Part shown: in pieces, positions 1 to 5,147 of the stretch
Layout: every line of letters begins with the position of its first letter
Numbering within the stretch: position 1 is the stretch's first letter
Assembly (NCBI GenBank): GCA_002256595.1
Contig: NOLC01000225.1
Span: 1-6,307 of the forward strand
Direction: 5' to 3'
DNA length: 6,307 nt
Source of the DNA: Methanosaeta sp. NSP1
GTDB taxonomy: Archaea; Halobacteriota; Methanosarcinia; Methanotrichales; Methanotrichaceae
Position numbers and translations under genes: made by a program
The notes under the pieces: generated by a model
The model's database searches: none
What the model was told of the DNA's origin: nothing
Seen by the model: only the letters and a program-made list of their open reading frames with translations

Positions 1-57
1 CTGATTATGATCGCAGTGCTGCTCTTCCGGCCTCGCGGCCTGATGAGGGGAGGCTGA
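1..57 (+). CDS. livH: LivH, branched-chain amino acid ABC transporter permease (C-terminal end only)
   Basis: Only the last 18 codons are inside the window, read in frame from base 1 to a TGA at 55-57. They encode LIMIAVLLFRPRGLMRGG. The pattern of a hydrophobic helix followed by LLFRPRGL is the usual end of LivH/LivM-type permeases (family consensus roughly LLFRPQGLFG), and livM itself ends here with a similar MMFRPQGLLG. Position directly before livM, with a 1-nt gap, fits the standard livHMGF order. LivH would be one of the two membrane subunits forming the translocation channel for leucine, isoleucine and valine. The bulk of the gene, including its start, lies upstream, so the identity rests on this short tail plus operon context. 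Confidence 0.75.
   Translation: MIMIAVLLFRPRGLMRGG
49..53 (+). promoter_or_regulatory. Ribosome binding site of livM
   Basis: GGAGG sits inside the last codons of livH and ends 5 nt before the TTG at 59. This spacing is what supports TTG rather than an internal ATG as the livM start. Confidence 0.7.
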
Positions 58-58
58 A

Positions 59-955
59 TTGCTGGATTATCTGATATCCATAGTGCTCACCGCCGGAATT
101 TATGCCATCTTCGCCCTGGGCCTCAATCTGCAATGGGGATATGCAGGACTGCTCAACTTCGGGCATGTCTCCTTCATGGCCCTGGGTGCCTATACCACGG
201 TTCTATTAGGCATGCACGGCGTTCCCCTGCCCCTGGCGGTTCTGGCCGGCATGCTCCTGGCTGGAGCATCGGGGGCCTTTCTGGGAATGGCAACCCTGCG
301 GCTTCGTGAGGACTACCTGGCCATTGTGACCATCGGCTTTTCTGAGATCATCAGGTTCCTGCTGCTCAACTGGTCCTCCCTCACCAAGGGCTCCTTCGGG
401 CTCTTCGGCTATCCCCGTCCGGGGGAGAACCTGGTGGGAGCAATGGATTACAATCTTTTTCTGGCCTGCCTGGTGATCGCCGTCCTGGCACTGGTCTATG
501 CCCTTCTCGAGCTTCTGGCCAGATCGCCATGGGGCAGGGTCCTCAAATCCATCCGGGACGATGAGGCGGTCTCTATGGCCCTGGGCAAGAACTCATTTTC
601 CTATAAGGTGCAGTGCCTGGCCCTGGGGTCGGCCATAGCCGCCCTCTCCGGATCTCTTCTGGCCTTTTATCTTCAATACATCAATCCCAATAACTTCCTG
701 CCCCTGGAGACCTTCTATGCCTGGATCATGGTCATACTGGGGGGCAGCGGGAACAACCGGGGCACCATCCTGGGGGCATTCCTGCTCTGGGGCTTCTTCA
801 GCGGGACCCGCTTTTTAGAGGGATATCTCTCCTTCAGCCCCTCTGCAACCAGCGCCGCGAGAATGGTGATCATAGGCCTGATTCTCATCGGGCTGATGAT
901 GTTCCGCCCCCAGGGATTGCTGGGCGATAAGGAGGAGCTGGCCATTGGCAGGTGA
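59..955 (+). CDS. livM: LivM, branched-chain amino acid ABC transporter permease
   Basis: A 298-residue integral membrane protein of the BPD_transp_2 (LivH/LivM) family, the second channel subunit of a high-affinity branched-chain amino acid importer in the cytoplasmic membrane. Residues 21-45 carry the family hallmark around GLNLQWGYAGLLNFGH; the canonical form is GLNLVVGYAGQLSLGH. About eight or nine hydrophobic segments follow. Near residues 222-238 the segment WIMVILGGSGNNRGTILGA matches the cytoplasmic coupling loop that contacts the ATPases (canonical MVVLGGMGSLWGPVLGA). The C-terminus MMFRPQGLLG is also typical. Translation starts at TTG with GGAGG 5 nt upstream, giving a protein that begins MLDYLIS at the first membrane segment. 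The gene starts 1 nt after livH and its last 11 nt overlap livG. Substrate is inferred from the family; some Liv-type systems carry other amino acids, amides or urea. Confidence 0.93.
   Translation: MLDYLISIVLTAGIYAIFALGLNLQWGYAGLLNFGHVSFMALGAYTTVLLGMHGVPLPLAVLAGMLLAGASGAFLGMATLRLREDYLAIVTIGFSEIIRFLLLNWSSLTKGSFGLFGYPRPGENLVGAMDYNLFLACLVIAVLALVYALLELLARSPWGRVLKSIRDDEAVSMALGKNSFSYKVQCLALGSAIAALSGSLLAFYLQYINPNNFLPLETFYAWIMVILGGSGNNRGTILGAFLLWGFFSGTRFLEGYLSFSPSATSAARMVIIGLILIGLMMFRPQGLLGDKEELAIGR
931..937 (+). promoter_or_regulatory. Ribosome binding site of livG
   Basis: GGAGGAG lies within the end of livM and ends 7 nt before the TTG at 945. It supports the TTG start and the 11-nt overlap of livM and livG, an arrangement expected to couple their translation. 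Confidence 0.65.
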
Positions 956-1724
956 AATCCTCCTTGTGAGAGAGGTGAACAAGGGCTTTGGAGGCATTCT
1001 CGCCCTGGACCGGTGCAGCATAGCTGTAGACCAAGGCGAGATAGTGGGCCTGATCGGTCCCAACGGGGCAGGCAAGAGCACCTTATTCGACATCATATCC
1101 GGATTTGTGCAGCCCGACGCAGGCAGCATAGCCTTCCGGGGAGAGGAGATAGTGGGCCTTCCGGCTCATAGAATAGCCCGCATGGGTCTGGTCCGGACTT
1201 TTCAAATTCCGCGGGCCTTGATGAGGATGACTGTGCTGGAGAATATGATGCTGGGAGCCCAGGGGCAGACGGGGGAGAGGGCCATAGCCAGCATAATCCG
1301 CCGGCATAGGGTAGAGGATGAGGAGAGTATAATTCGGAAAAAGGCGGAAGAGATCCTGAAATTCTTCGATCTCCTGCCCATGAAAGACCAGTATGGCGGA
1401 TCGCTGTCAGGAGGCCAGAAGAAGATGCTGGAGATGGCCAGGGCCCTCATGGCCGATCCCAGGCTGCTGCTCCTTGATGAGCCTTTTGCCGGGGTCAATC
1501 CAGCCCTGGCGGACAGGCTGATCCAGCAGATCAAGATCCTCAAGGAAAAGGGCTTAACCATAATGATAATCGAGCATGCCATTCCCTATGTCATCGCCCT
1601 CTGCGATGAGCTTTACGTCTTGAATAAGGGAAGTGTGCTGGCCCATGGCCGCCCCGAAGAAGTCATAGCGGATCGGCGCGTCTTTGAGGCCTACCTGGGG
1701 GAGGCAGATGATGCTCAATCTTGA
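945..1724 (+). CDS. livG: LivG, branched-chain amino acid ABC transporter ATP-binding protein
   Basis: A 259-residue ABC ATPase, one of the two cytoplasmic motors of the Liv importer. All nucleotide-binding elements are visible: Walker A GPNGAGKST at 38-46, Q-loop glutamine in VRTFQ at 83-87, ABC signature LSGGQ at 154-158, Walker B LLLLDEP at 174-180 with catalytic Glu179, and the switch histidine His211 in IIEH. The insert after the Q-loop (residues about 105-135) and the C-terminal segment ending FEAYLGE are typical of the LivG branch, whereas LivF has the shorter helical region. The start is TTG with GGAGGAG 7 nt upstream; the first strand of the fold (LLVREVNKGF) begins at residue 6, so no earlier start is needed. 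The gene overlaps livM by 11 nt and livF by 14 nt, so all subunits should be made from one transcript. It is the ATPase likely to contact LivM or LivH through the loop following the Q-loop. Confidence 0.95.
   Translation: MAGEILLVREVNKGFGGILALDRCSIAVDQGEIVGLIGPNGAGKSTLFDIISGFVQPDAGSIAFRGEEIVGLPAHRIARMGLVRTFQIPRALMRMTVLENMMLGAQGQTGERAIASIIRRHRVEDEESIIRKKAEEILKFFDLLPMKDQYGGSLSGGQKKMLEMARALMADPRLLLLDEPFAGVNPALADRLIQQIKILKEKGLTIMIIEHAIPYVIALCDELYVLNKGSVLAHGRPEEVIADRRVFEAYLGEADDAQS
1700..1704 (+). promoter_or_regulatory. Ribosome binding site of livF
   Basis: GGAGG inside the end of livG. It ends 6 nt before the ATG at 1711 and only 3 nt before the ATG at 1708, so it favours 1711. It lies downstream of the in-frame TTG at 1684 and therefore argues against that longer start. 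Confidence 0.65.
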
Positions 1725-2412
1725 ATCCGTCAGCGCAGGATACACCGAGGAGAACATCATAGACGATATATCTCTGCAGGTGGAAAAGGGAGAGATTGTC
1801 ACCATCATCGGCCCTAACGGCTCGGGGAAATCGACTTTGATGAAGTCCGTCTTCGGTCTGACCAAATTAAGGGGCGGCAGAATTGAGTTTCTGGGAAGGG
1901 ATATCACCGGAAAGAGGCCGGACGAGCTGGTGCGGCTGGGACTGGCTTATGTCCCTCAGGAGAGGAATGTGTTCTCCAGTCTCACAGTCAAGGAGAACCT
2001 GGAGATGGGCGGTATCTCCCTCCCCGGTGGCCTGAAAGAGCGCTTGAGCTATGTGCAGGAGCTCTTCCCGATGCTGGCAGGTCGAATGGCTCAGAGGGCA
2101 GGAACATTGAGCGGAGGAGAGCAGAAGATGCTGGCGGTGGGAAGGGCTATGATCACCGAGCCCACCCTTCTCCTGCTGGACGAGCCCTCAGCGGCACTCT
2201 CGCCCAAGGTCATGGGCCAGCTATTCTGCGGTATCCAGGAGATAAACAACCGGGGAGTGACCATATTGATGGTGGAGCAGAATGCCCGCCGGGCTCTGGC
2301 CATAAGCGACCGGGGCTACATATTGGAGATGGGAAGAAACCGGTTGCACGGCCCGGCCAGGAGCCTGCTGGACGATCCCGAGGTATGCCGTCTATACCTG
2401 GGAAGAAGATAG
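1711..2412 (+). CDS. livF: LivF, branched-chain amino acid ABC transporter ATP-binding protein
   Basis: A 233-residue ABC ATPase, the second motor subunit of the Liv importer. Walker A GPNGSGKST is at 34-42, the Q-loop glutamine is Gln83 in VPQERNVF, the signature LSGGE at 133-137, and Walker B LLLLDEP at 153-159 with Glu158. The position of the switch histidine is occupied by Gln in MVEQNA, which is normal for LivF and not a defect. VPQERNVFSSLTVKENL and the C-terminus RLYLGRR are diagnostic of LivF rather than LivG. Start choice: tandem ATGs occur at 1708 and 1711, and the GGAGG at 1700-1704 best fits 1711. A longer frame from TTG at 1684 would add nine residues without family similarity. 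The gene overlaps livG by 14 nt and is the last of the operon; the next gene is convergent, 32 nt away. Confidence 0.94.
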   Translation: MLNLESVSAGYTEENIIDDISLQVEKGEIVTIIGPNGSGKSTLMKSVFGLTKLRGGRIEFLGRDITGKRPDELVRLGLAYVPQERNVFSSLTVKENLEMGGISLPGGLKERLSYVQELFPMLAGRMAQRAGTLSGGEQKMLAVGRAMITEPTLLLLDEPSAALSPKVMGQLFCGIQEINNRGVTILMVEQNARRALAISDRGYILEMGRNRLHGPARSLLDDPEVCRLYLGRR

Positions 2413-2437
2413 CATCAGGCTAATCCTGCCATCTTTC

Positions 2438-2444
2438 AAAAAAA
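2438..2444 (-). terminator. Oligo-T terminator of feoB in the livF/feoB convergent gap
   Basis: On the minus strand seven T follow immediately after the feoB TGA, the archaeal style of intrinsic terminator without a required hairpin. The 32-nt gap (2413-2444) also holds a weak CAGG/CCTG hairpin at 2415-2427 that could help end livF transcripts on the plus strand, but the plus strand lacks a good T-run, so a livF terminator is not clear. Confidence 0.5.
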
Positions 2445-4187
2445 TCATGCCAGCAGCAGATGCAAGCCCCCACCCACCAAGAGCGCCGCCACCAGCCGAA
2501 GCGCCACCGACTTCAGCGTCCCTGACACCCCCAGCTCCCTGAGCATGACCATGAATGTGGCCACACAGGGAAAATACATGGCCAAAACCACCGAGGCAAT
2601 GACCAGTTGCTTGGCGGTCATATCCAGGGGAGCAAACATTCCTATCCCCACATCCTTTCGCAGAAAGCCGATGATCAATGCCGTGGCCGCATCGCTGGGA
2701 AGCCCTAAAAATCCTGATACCACCGGTCGCATGATCAGGCCTATCTGGTGCATCAGCCCGGAGAGGTAAAAGAAGTTCATCAGCAGCATGCCAAAGCCGA
2801 TGTAAGGCACAGCCTCCTTTAGAAACTCCCGCACCCGGATGAAGGTCTTCTTGAACAGAGCGCTCATATTGGGCATCCGGTAGGGAGGAATCTCCAGGAA
2901 TATCTCCGGTGACTCGCCCCCGATGACCTTATGCAGCAGGAATCCGGTAGCCACGAAGGCCAGGAATAGGGAAAGATAAACCGCCAGGACGTACCTCAGG
3001 CCGAAAGGTGCCAGCATGCCGAAGATCATGGCCGTCTGGGAGGCGCAGGGTATGGCCATGGTCATGAGCGTTGCCGCCAGGTACCTCTGCTTGGGCGACT
3101 CCAGAATGCGTACGGAAATCACCGCCGGCACACTGCATCCCATGCCCAAAACGCAGGGCAGTATGGCTGCGCCGTGCAGGCCGATCCTGTGCATGAAGGC
3201 ATCCAGAATGATGCTCAAGCGGGGAAGGTAGCCTATGTCCTCCATGAACCCCAAGACCAGATAAAAGGGGATGAGGAAAGGCAGGACCACCCCCAGGGGA
3301 ATATAAAGGCCGGTGGTGAGGATGCCAAAGGACTTGAGCAGCTCGGGAGTGTCTCCAATCAGTATCTCCCGCAGCAGAGGCGAGCTGATCTGCCCGTTGA
3401 CCAGATCGGTGATCAGATCGGAGTAGGCCGAGAAGATGGGATCGGTGATATGAATGATTATCATCTCCCCTGTCTCTATCACCAGGCTGAAGCAGAGATA
3501 GAGCACCAGCAGGGCCAGAGGGATGCCGGTGAGAGGCTTGAGAGAGATATCCTCCAGATGGTCGAAGATGGAAGGATGGCGGTGCATCACCTTTTGAGTC
3601 CTGGCTGCTATCTCGCCGATGCGGGCCCATCTCTGGTCAGGCGAATCGAAATGAATGGCCGGAGGCGTCTGGGCACGGTCCAGTGACTGCACCAGGTCCC
3701 GGATGCCCTGACCGCTCACCGCTACCGTGGGAACCACCGGCACCCCCAGCTCACTCTCCAGAGCGGCCACATCGATCTCTATGCCCTTTTTAACCGCCAC
3801 ATCCCAGAGGTTGAGGGCCACCACCGTGGGCACTCCCTTCTCCAGTATCTGAAGCGTCAGGTTTAGGTTTCTCTCCAGATTGGTGGCATCGATGACATTG
3901 ACCACCACGTCTGCCCCCAGGGAAAAGATCTTGCCGCAGACCTCCTCCACCCGACTGGAAGGATCAAGGGAATAGACGCCGGGAGCATCCACTAATGTGG
4001 CCATCCTCCCCCCCAGCTTCATAGTTCCCTCAGTGTACTCCACAGTAGTGCCTGGATAGTTGGCAGAGATGACCCCAATTCCCGTCAGATGGGAGAAGAT
4101 GACGCTTTTTCCCACATTGGGGTTACCCATGAGAAGTATCTTCAATGCTGACTTCTTTTCCTTAAGAACGTATTTCAATCTTGGCAT
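2445..4187 (-). CDS. feoB: FeoB-family ferrous iron (divalent metal) transporter with N-terminal GTPase domain
   Basis: A 580-residue FeoB: a cytoplasmic G-protein domain (about 1-165), a helical GDI-like linker (to about 215) and a polytopic membrane domain. GTPase motifs are complete: G1 GNPNVGKS 21-28, G2 threonine in YPGTT 44-48, G3 DAPG 67-70, G4 NLWD 126-129, G5 around AVSGQGI 156-162. The membrane part has the FeoB hallmarks EDIGYLPR (316-323), PCVLGMGCSVPAV (344-356) with Cys351 at the conserved GxGCxxP site, FLRKD (508-512) and YFPCVAT (538-544, Cys541). The second gate motif reads IPCASQTAMIF (379-389) where many FeoBs have SCxARLPVY. It is shorter than E. coli FeoB (773). No feoA or feoC adjoins it. 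Start: ATG at 4187, giving MPRLKYVL; an in-frame TTG at 4229 adds 14 residues of no FeoB character and lies next to a T-tract. Neither start has a clear ribosome binding site. Fe2+ is the default substrate; Mn2+ is possible. Confidence 0.92.
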   Translation of the reverse strand: MPRLKYVLKEKKSALKILLMGNPNVGKSVIFSHLTGIGVISANYPGTTVEYTEGTMKLGGRMATLVDAPGVYSLDPSSRVEEVCGKIFSLGADVVVNVIDATNLERNLNLTLQILEKGVPTVVALNLWDVAVKKGIEIDVAALESELGVPVVPTVAVSGQGIRDLVQSLDRAQTPPAIHFDSPDQRWARIGEIAARTQKVMHRHPSIFDHLEDISLKPLTGIPLALLVLYLCFSLVIETGEMIIIHITDPIFSAYSDLITDLVNGQISSPLLREILIGDTPELLKSFGILTTGLYIPLGVVLPFLIPFYLVLGFMEDIGYLPRLSIILDAFMHRIGLHGAAILPCVLGMGCSVPAVISVRILESPKQRYLAATLMTMAIPCASQTAMIFGMLAPFGLRYVLAVYLSLFLAFVATGFLLHKVIGGESPEIFLEIPPYRMPNMSALFKKTFIRVREFLKEAVPYIGFGMLLMNFFYLSGLMHQIGLIMRPVVSGFLGLPSDAATALIIGFLRKDVGIGMFAPLDMTAKQLVIASVVLAMYFPCVATFMVMLRELGVSGTLKSVALRLVAALLVGGGLHLLLA

Positions 4188-4234
4188 GATAGCGGGAATA
4201 TGACCGCAGGAATGTGAAAACGGGAACAAGTAAT

Positions 4235-4264
4235 AAAAAAACGCGGCGGCGTATCAGACCGCCA
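4235..4264 (-). terminator. GC hairpin followed by seven T in the feoB leader (attenuator-like)
   Basis: Read on the minus strand, TGGCGG (4264-4259) pairs with CCGCCG (4249-4244) across a 9-nt loop, then CG, then TTTTTTT (4241-4235). This has the form of an intrinsic terminator located 48 nt before the feoB ATG. Its 5' arm is also part of the 3' arm of the upstream long hairpin, so the two folds exclude each other. The T-tract alone might instead act as part of a promoter (TTTTTTATTA) for a short feoB transcript. Confidence 0.4.
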
Positions 4265-4295
4265 GCCTTTCGCCCTGGACGAGGCTGCCGGCCCG
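4255..4295 (-). repeat. Long imperfect hairpin in the feoB leader
   Basis: On the minus strand CGGGCCGGCAGCCT (4295-4282) pairs with AGGCTGGCGGTCTG (4268-4255) over a 13-nt loop: 13 of 14 positions pair, two of them G-U, with one G-G mismatch. On the plus strand the two wobbles become A-C mismatches, so the minus-strand RNA folds better, in agreement with the direction of feoB. Confidence 0.5.
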
Positions 4296-4393
4296 CAGTC
4301 CCCCCAAGAGCAGACAGGGAATGGTTTTCAATATGCACTTCTGGCAAGCGGTACGGAGTATGAGGCATCCGGTCTCAGGTTTTCTATGAACAG

Positions 4394-4401
4394 TTAAATA
4401 T
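4394..4401 (-). promoter_or_regulatory. TATA-like element, possible feoB promoter
   Basis: ATATTTAA on the minus strand resembles an archaeal TATA box. Start of transcription would be expected about 25 nt downstream (near 4370), giving a leader of roughly 180 nt that contains both hairpins. No convincing BRE purines precede it, and an alternative TTTTTTATTA at 4232-4241 could serve a short-leader transcript. Confidence 0.3.
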
Positions 4402-4408
4402 GAAACTC

Positions 4409-4421
4409 AAAAAACAAAAAA
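4409..4421 (-). terminator. T-rich terminator of the secreted-protein gene
   Basis: TTTTTTGTTTTTT on the minus strand begins 1 nt after the TAA stop (4423-4425), an archaeal-type oligo-T terminator. It separates this gene from feoB, which lies downstream on the same strand. Confidence 0.6.
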
Positions 4422-4422
4422 T

Positions 4423-4929
4423 TTAGCGGTGAGGAGGTGGACGCGGCGGGCATGTCTCCGGGGGAGGGCTTATAAAAACTTTCGTATTCCTCTTAATAAC
4501 GGCAACCAAAGATGTCCCCAGTACATGATAATAATCTGCATTATAGCAGCGAATCAATTCGATGGGCAGGCAACTGCTGCTCCTCACCGGTATTGGAATG
4601 GAACTGATCCAGTAATCATGAACGATCCATTTGTATTTGTCGGAAAAGGTCAGGCAGATAGCTCCTTGTGGAAGCCAATCGCAATCGCCAAAGTTAGAGA
4701 TCCTTTCATAAAAATCCAATGGCACAAATCCATGCCTTCCGCCATAATCTATGAGACCCGGCTCAGCATATCCTTGCATATCGATGCTTTCTTCTGCACC
4801 CTTCCCCTCAATCAAATCCGCCCTCAAGATATCGGTACCGTCAGTCGAATAATCATATTGAGCTAGAGCAATGACAGGCGAAAGCAACAGACACGCCCAG
4901 GATAAAATAATAATGATATGCTTTTTCAT
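4423..4929 (-). CDS. Secreted cysteine-containing protein of unknown function
   Basis: I do not recognise this family. The 168-residue product begins MKKHIIIILSW and has a clear Sec-type signal peptide (basic n-region, hydrophobic core, ALA cleavage box, predicted mature N-terminus QYDYS at about residue 24). The mature part is acidic and aromatic (many Tyr/Trp), with five cysteines at about 83, 92, 120, 128 and 160, a number that could give two disulfides outside the cell. There is no membrane anchor after the signal, no lipobox, and the tail is proline-rich (SPPPETCPPRPPPHR). GAGGGAG at 4940-4946 precedes the start; a TTG at 4935 would add two residues (MK) before the ATG at 4929 without changing the signal peptide. 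It has its own TATA-like box and T-rich terminator, so it seems monocistronic. GC is about 42% against 58-70% in neighbouring genes, suggesting a different history or relaxed selection. An antisense open frame of 145 codons exists, but it lacks a ribosome binding site. Confidence 0.75.
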   Translation of the reverse strand: MKKHIIIILSWACLLLSPVIALAQYDYSTDGTDILRADLIEGKGAEESIDMQGYAEPGLIDYGGRHGFVPLDFYERISNFGDCDWLPQGAICLTFSDKYKWIVHDYWISSIPIPVRSSSCLPIELIRCYNADYYHVLGTSLVAVIKRNTKVFISPPPETCPPRPPPHR

Positions 4930-4939
4930 CTTCAATCGT

Positions 4940-4946
4940 CTCCCTC
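4940..4946 (-). promoter_or_regulatory. Ribosome binding site of the secreted-protein gene
   Basis: GAGGGAG on the minus strand, ending 10 nt before the ATG at 4929 and 4 nt before the TTG at 4935. Spacing does not decide between the two starts; codon preference favours the ATG. Confidence 0.5.
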
Positions 4947-4971
4947 GAGTATCTAATAAATTGTTGTTTTA

Positions 4972-4980
4972 TGTATAAAT
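4972..4980 (-). promoter_or_regulatory. TATA-like promoter of the secreted-protein gene
   Basis: ATTTATACA on the minus strand, close to the methanogen TATA consensus TTTATATA. A start of transcription near 4949 would give a leader of about 20 nt that includes the ribosome binding site at 4940-4946. This geometry supports the gene being real and on the minus strand. Confidence 0.45.
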
Positions 4981-4991
4981 AGATATCTATT
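4978..4991 (-). promoter_or_regulatory. 14-nt perfect palindrome abutting the TATA-like box (possible operator)
   Basis: AATAGATATCTATT is perfectly self-complementary over 14 nt and shares its first three plus-strand bases with the TATA-like box of the secreted-protein gene, covering where the transcription factor B recognition element would lie. A dimeric regulator bound here could block initiation. AT-rich palindromes also occur by chance, so the role is inferred. Confidence 0.35.
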
Positions 4992-5000
4992 ATATTAGCG

Positions 5001-5147
5001 CAGATATATTCTGTATGTAGCAGGAATGGATCGGCATCGGATCAGACTTCCAGCACCGGGAAAAAGCTGGACACTTCAGCTCTTGGGAGGTCTTATTTAC
5101 CAGGAAAAGCAATGCCCATAATAGCAGTCTGATGGATTGGTGCAATA
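5001..5147 (+). promoter_or_regulatory. aroC upstream region
   Basis: Candidate aroC promoter elements are ATATATT at 5004-5010 (would give a leader of about 110 nt) and TTATTTA at 5093-5099 (leader of about 25 nt). Between them are two alternative short hairpins, CCAGC/GCTGG (5050-5070) and AGCTG/CAGCT (5065-5081), and a GGGAGG at 5085-5090 with no start codon at a usable distance. The element nearest the aroC ATG is a weak GGTG at 5139-5142 with 5-nt spacing. I cannot choose a promoter from sequence alone. Confidence 0.3.

Larger units (their letters stand above)
4188..4402 (-). other. Long structured feoB leader / intergenic region
   Basis: About 215 nt between the secreted-protein gene's terminator and the feoB ATG, on the feoB strand. 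It begins with a TATA-like element (4394-4401), is A/T-rich at both ends, and is GC-rich and self-complementary in the middle (4244-4295), followed by seven T at 4235-4241. A 68-codon open frame crosses it (ending inside feoB in another frame), but it shows no ribosome binding site or recognisable protein. I found no match to a riboswitch class that I could identify by eye. The region is best described as a probable regulatory 5' untranslated region; transcription through it is inferred, not shown. Confidence 0.4.

Noticed and set aside
1684..1710. Longer livF from TTG at 1684
   Set aside because: The GGAGG at 1700-1704 lies downstream of that codon and fits the ATG at 1711; the extra residues have no LivF similarity.
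2275..2289. Missing switch histidine in LivF (Gln in MVEQNA)
   Set aside because: Glutamine at this position is usual for LivF proteins, so it is not a sign of a broken ATPase.
2929..3630. 233-codon minus-strand frame inside feoB
   Set aside because: Out-of-frame shadow of feoB; the translation is rich in His, Arg, Gly and Pro without any motif, while the feoB frame carries complete family motifs.
3174..3686. 170-codon plus-strand frame antisense to feoB
   Set aside because: Highly charged Gln/Asp-rich translation typical of an antisense shadow; no start signal.
4188..4229. Longer feoB from TTG at 4229
   Set aside because: Adds 14 residues not expected before the FeoB GTPase domain, has no ribosome binding site, and starts directly after a T-tract that is terminator- or TATA-like.
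4162..4368. 68-codon minus-strand frame in the feoB leader
   Set aside because: No ribosome binding site or similarity, overlaps the feoB start in another frame, and crosses the GC hairpins that create its Arg/Gly-rich composition.
4429..4866. 145-codon plus-strand open frame antisense to the secreted protein
   Set aside because: No ribosome binding site, no recognisable domain, and the minus-strand frame has a signal peptide, ribosome binding site, promoter and terminator.
5112..5132. Six-codon leader peptide MPIIAV before aroC
   Set aside because: No aromatic codons as expected for aromatic-pathway attenuation, and the GGGAGG is 21 nt upstream, too far to serve this ATG; not supported as a gene.
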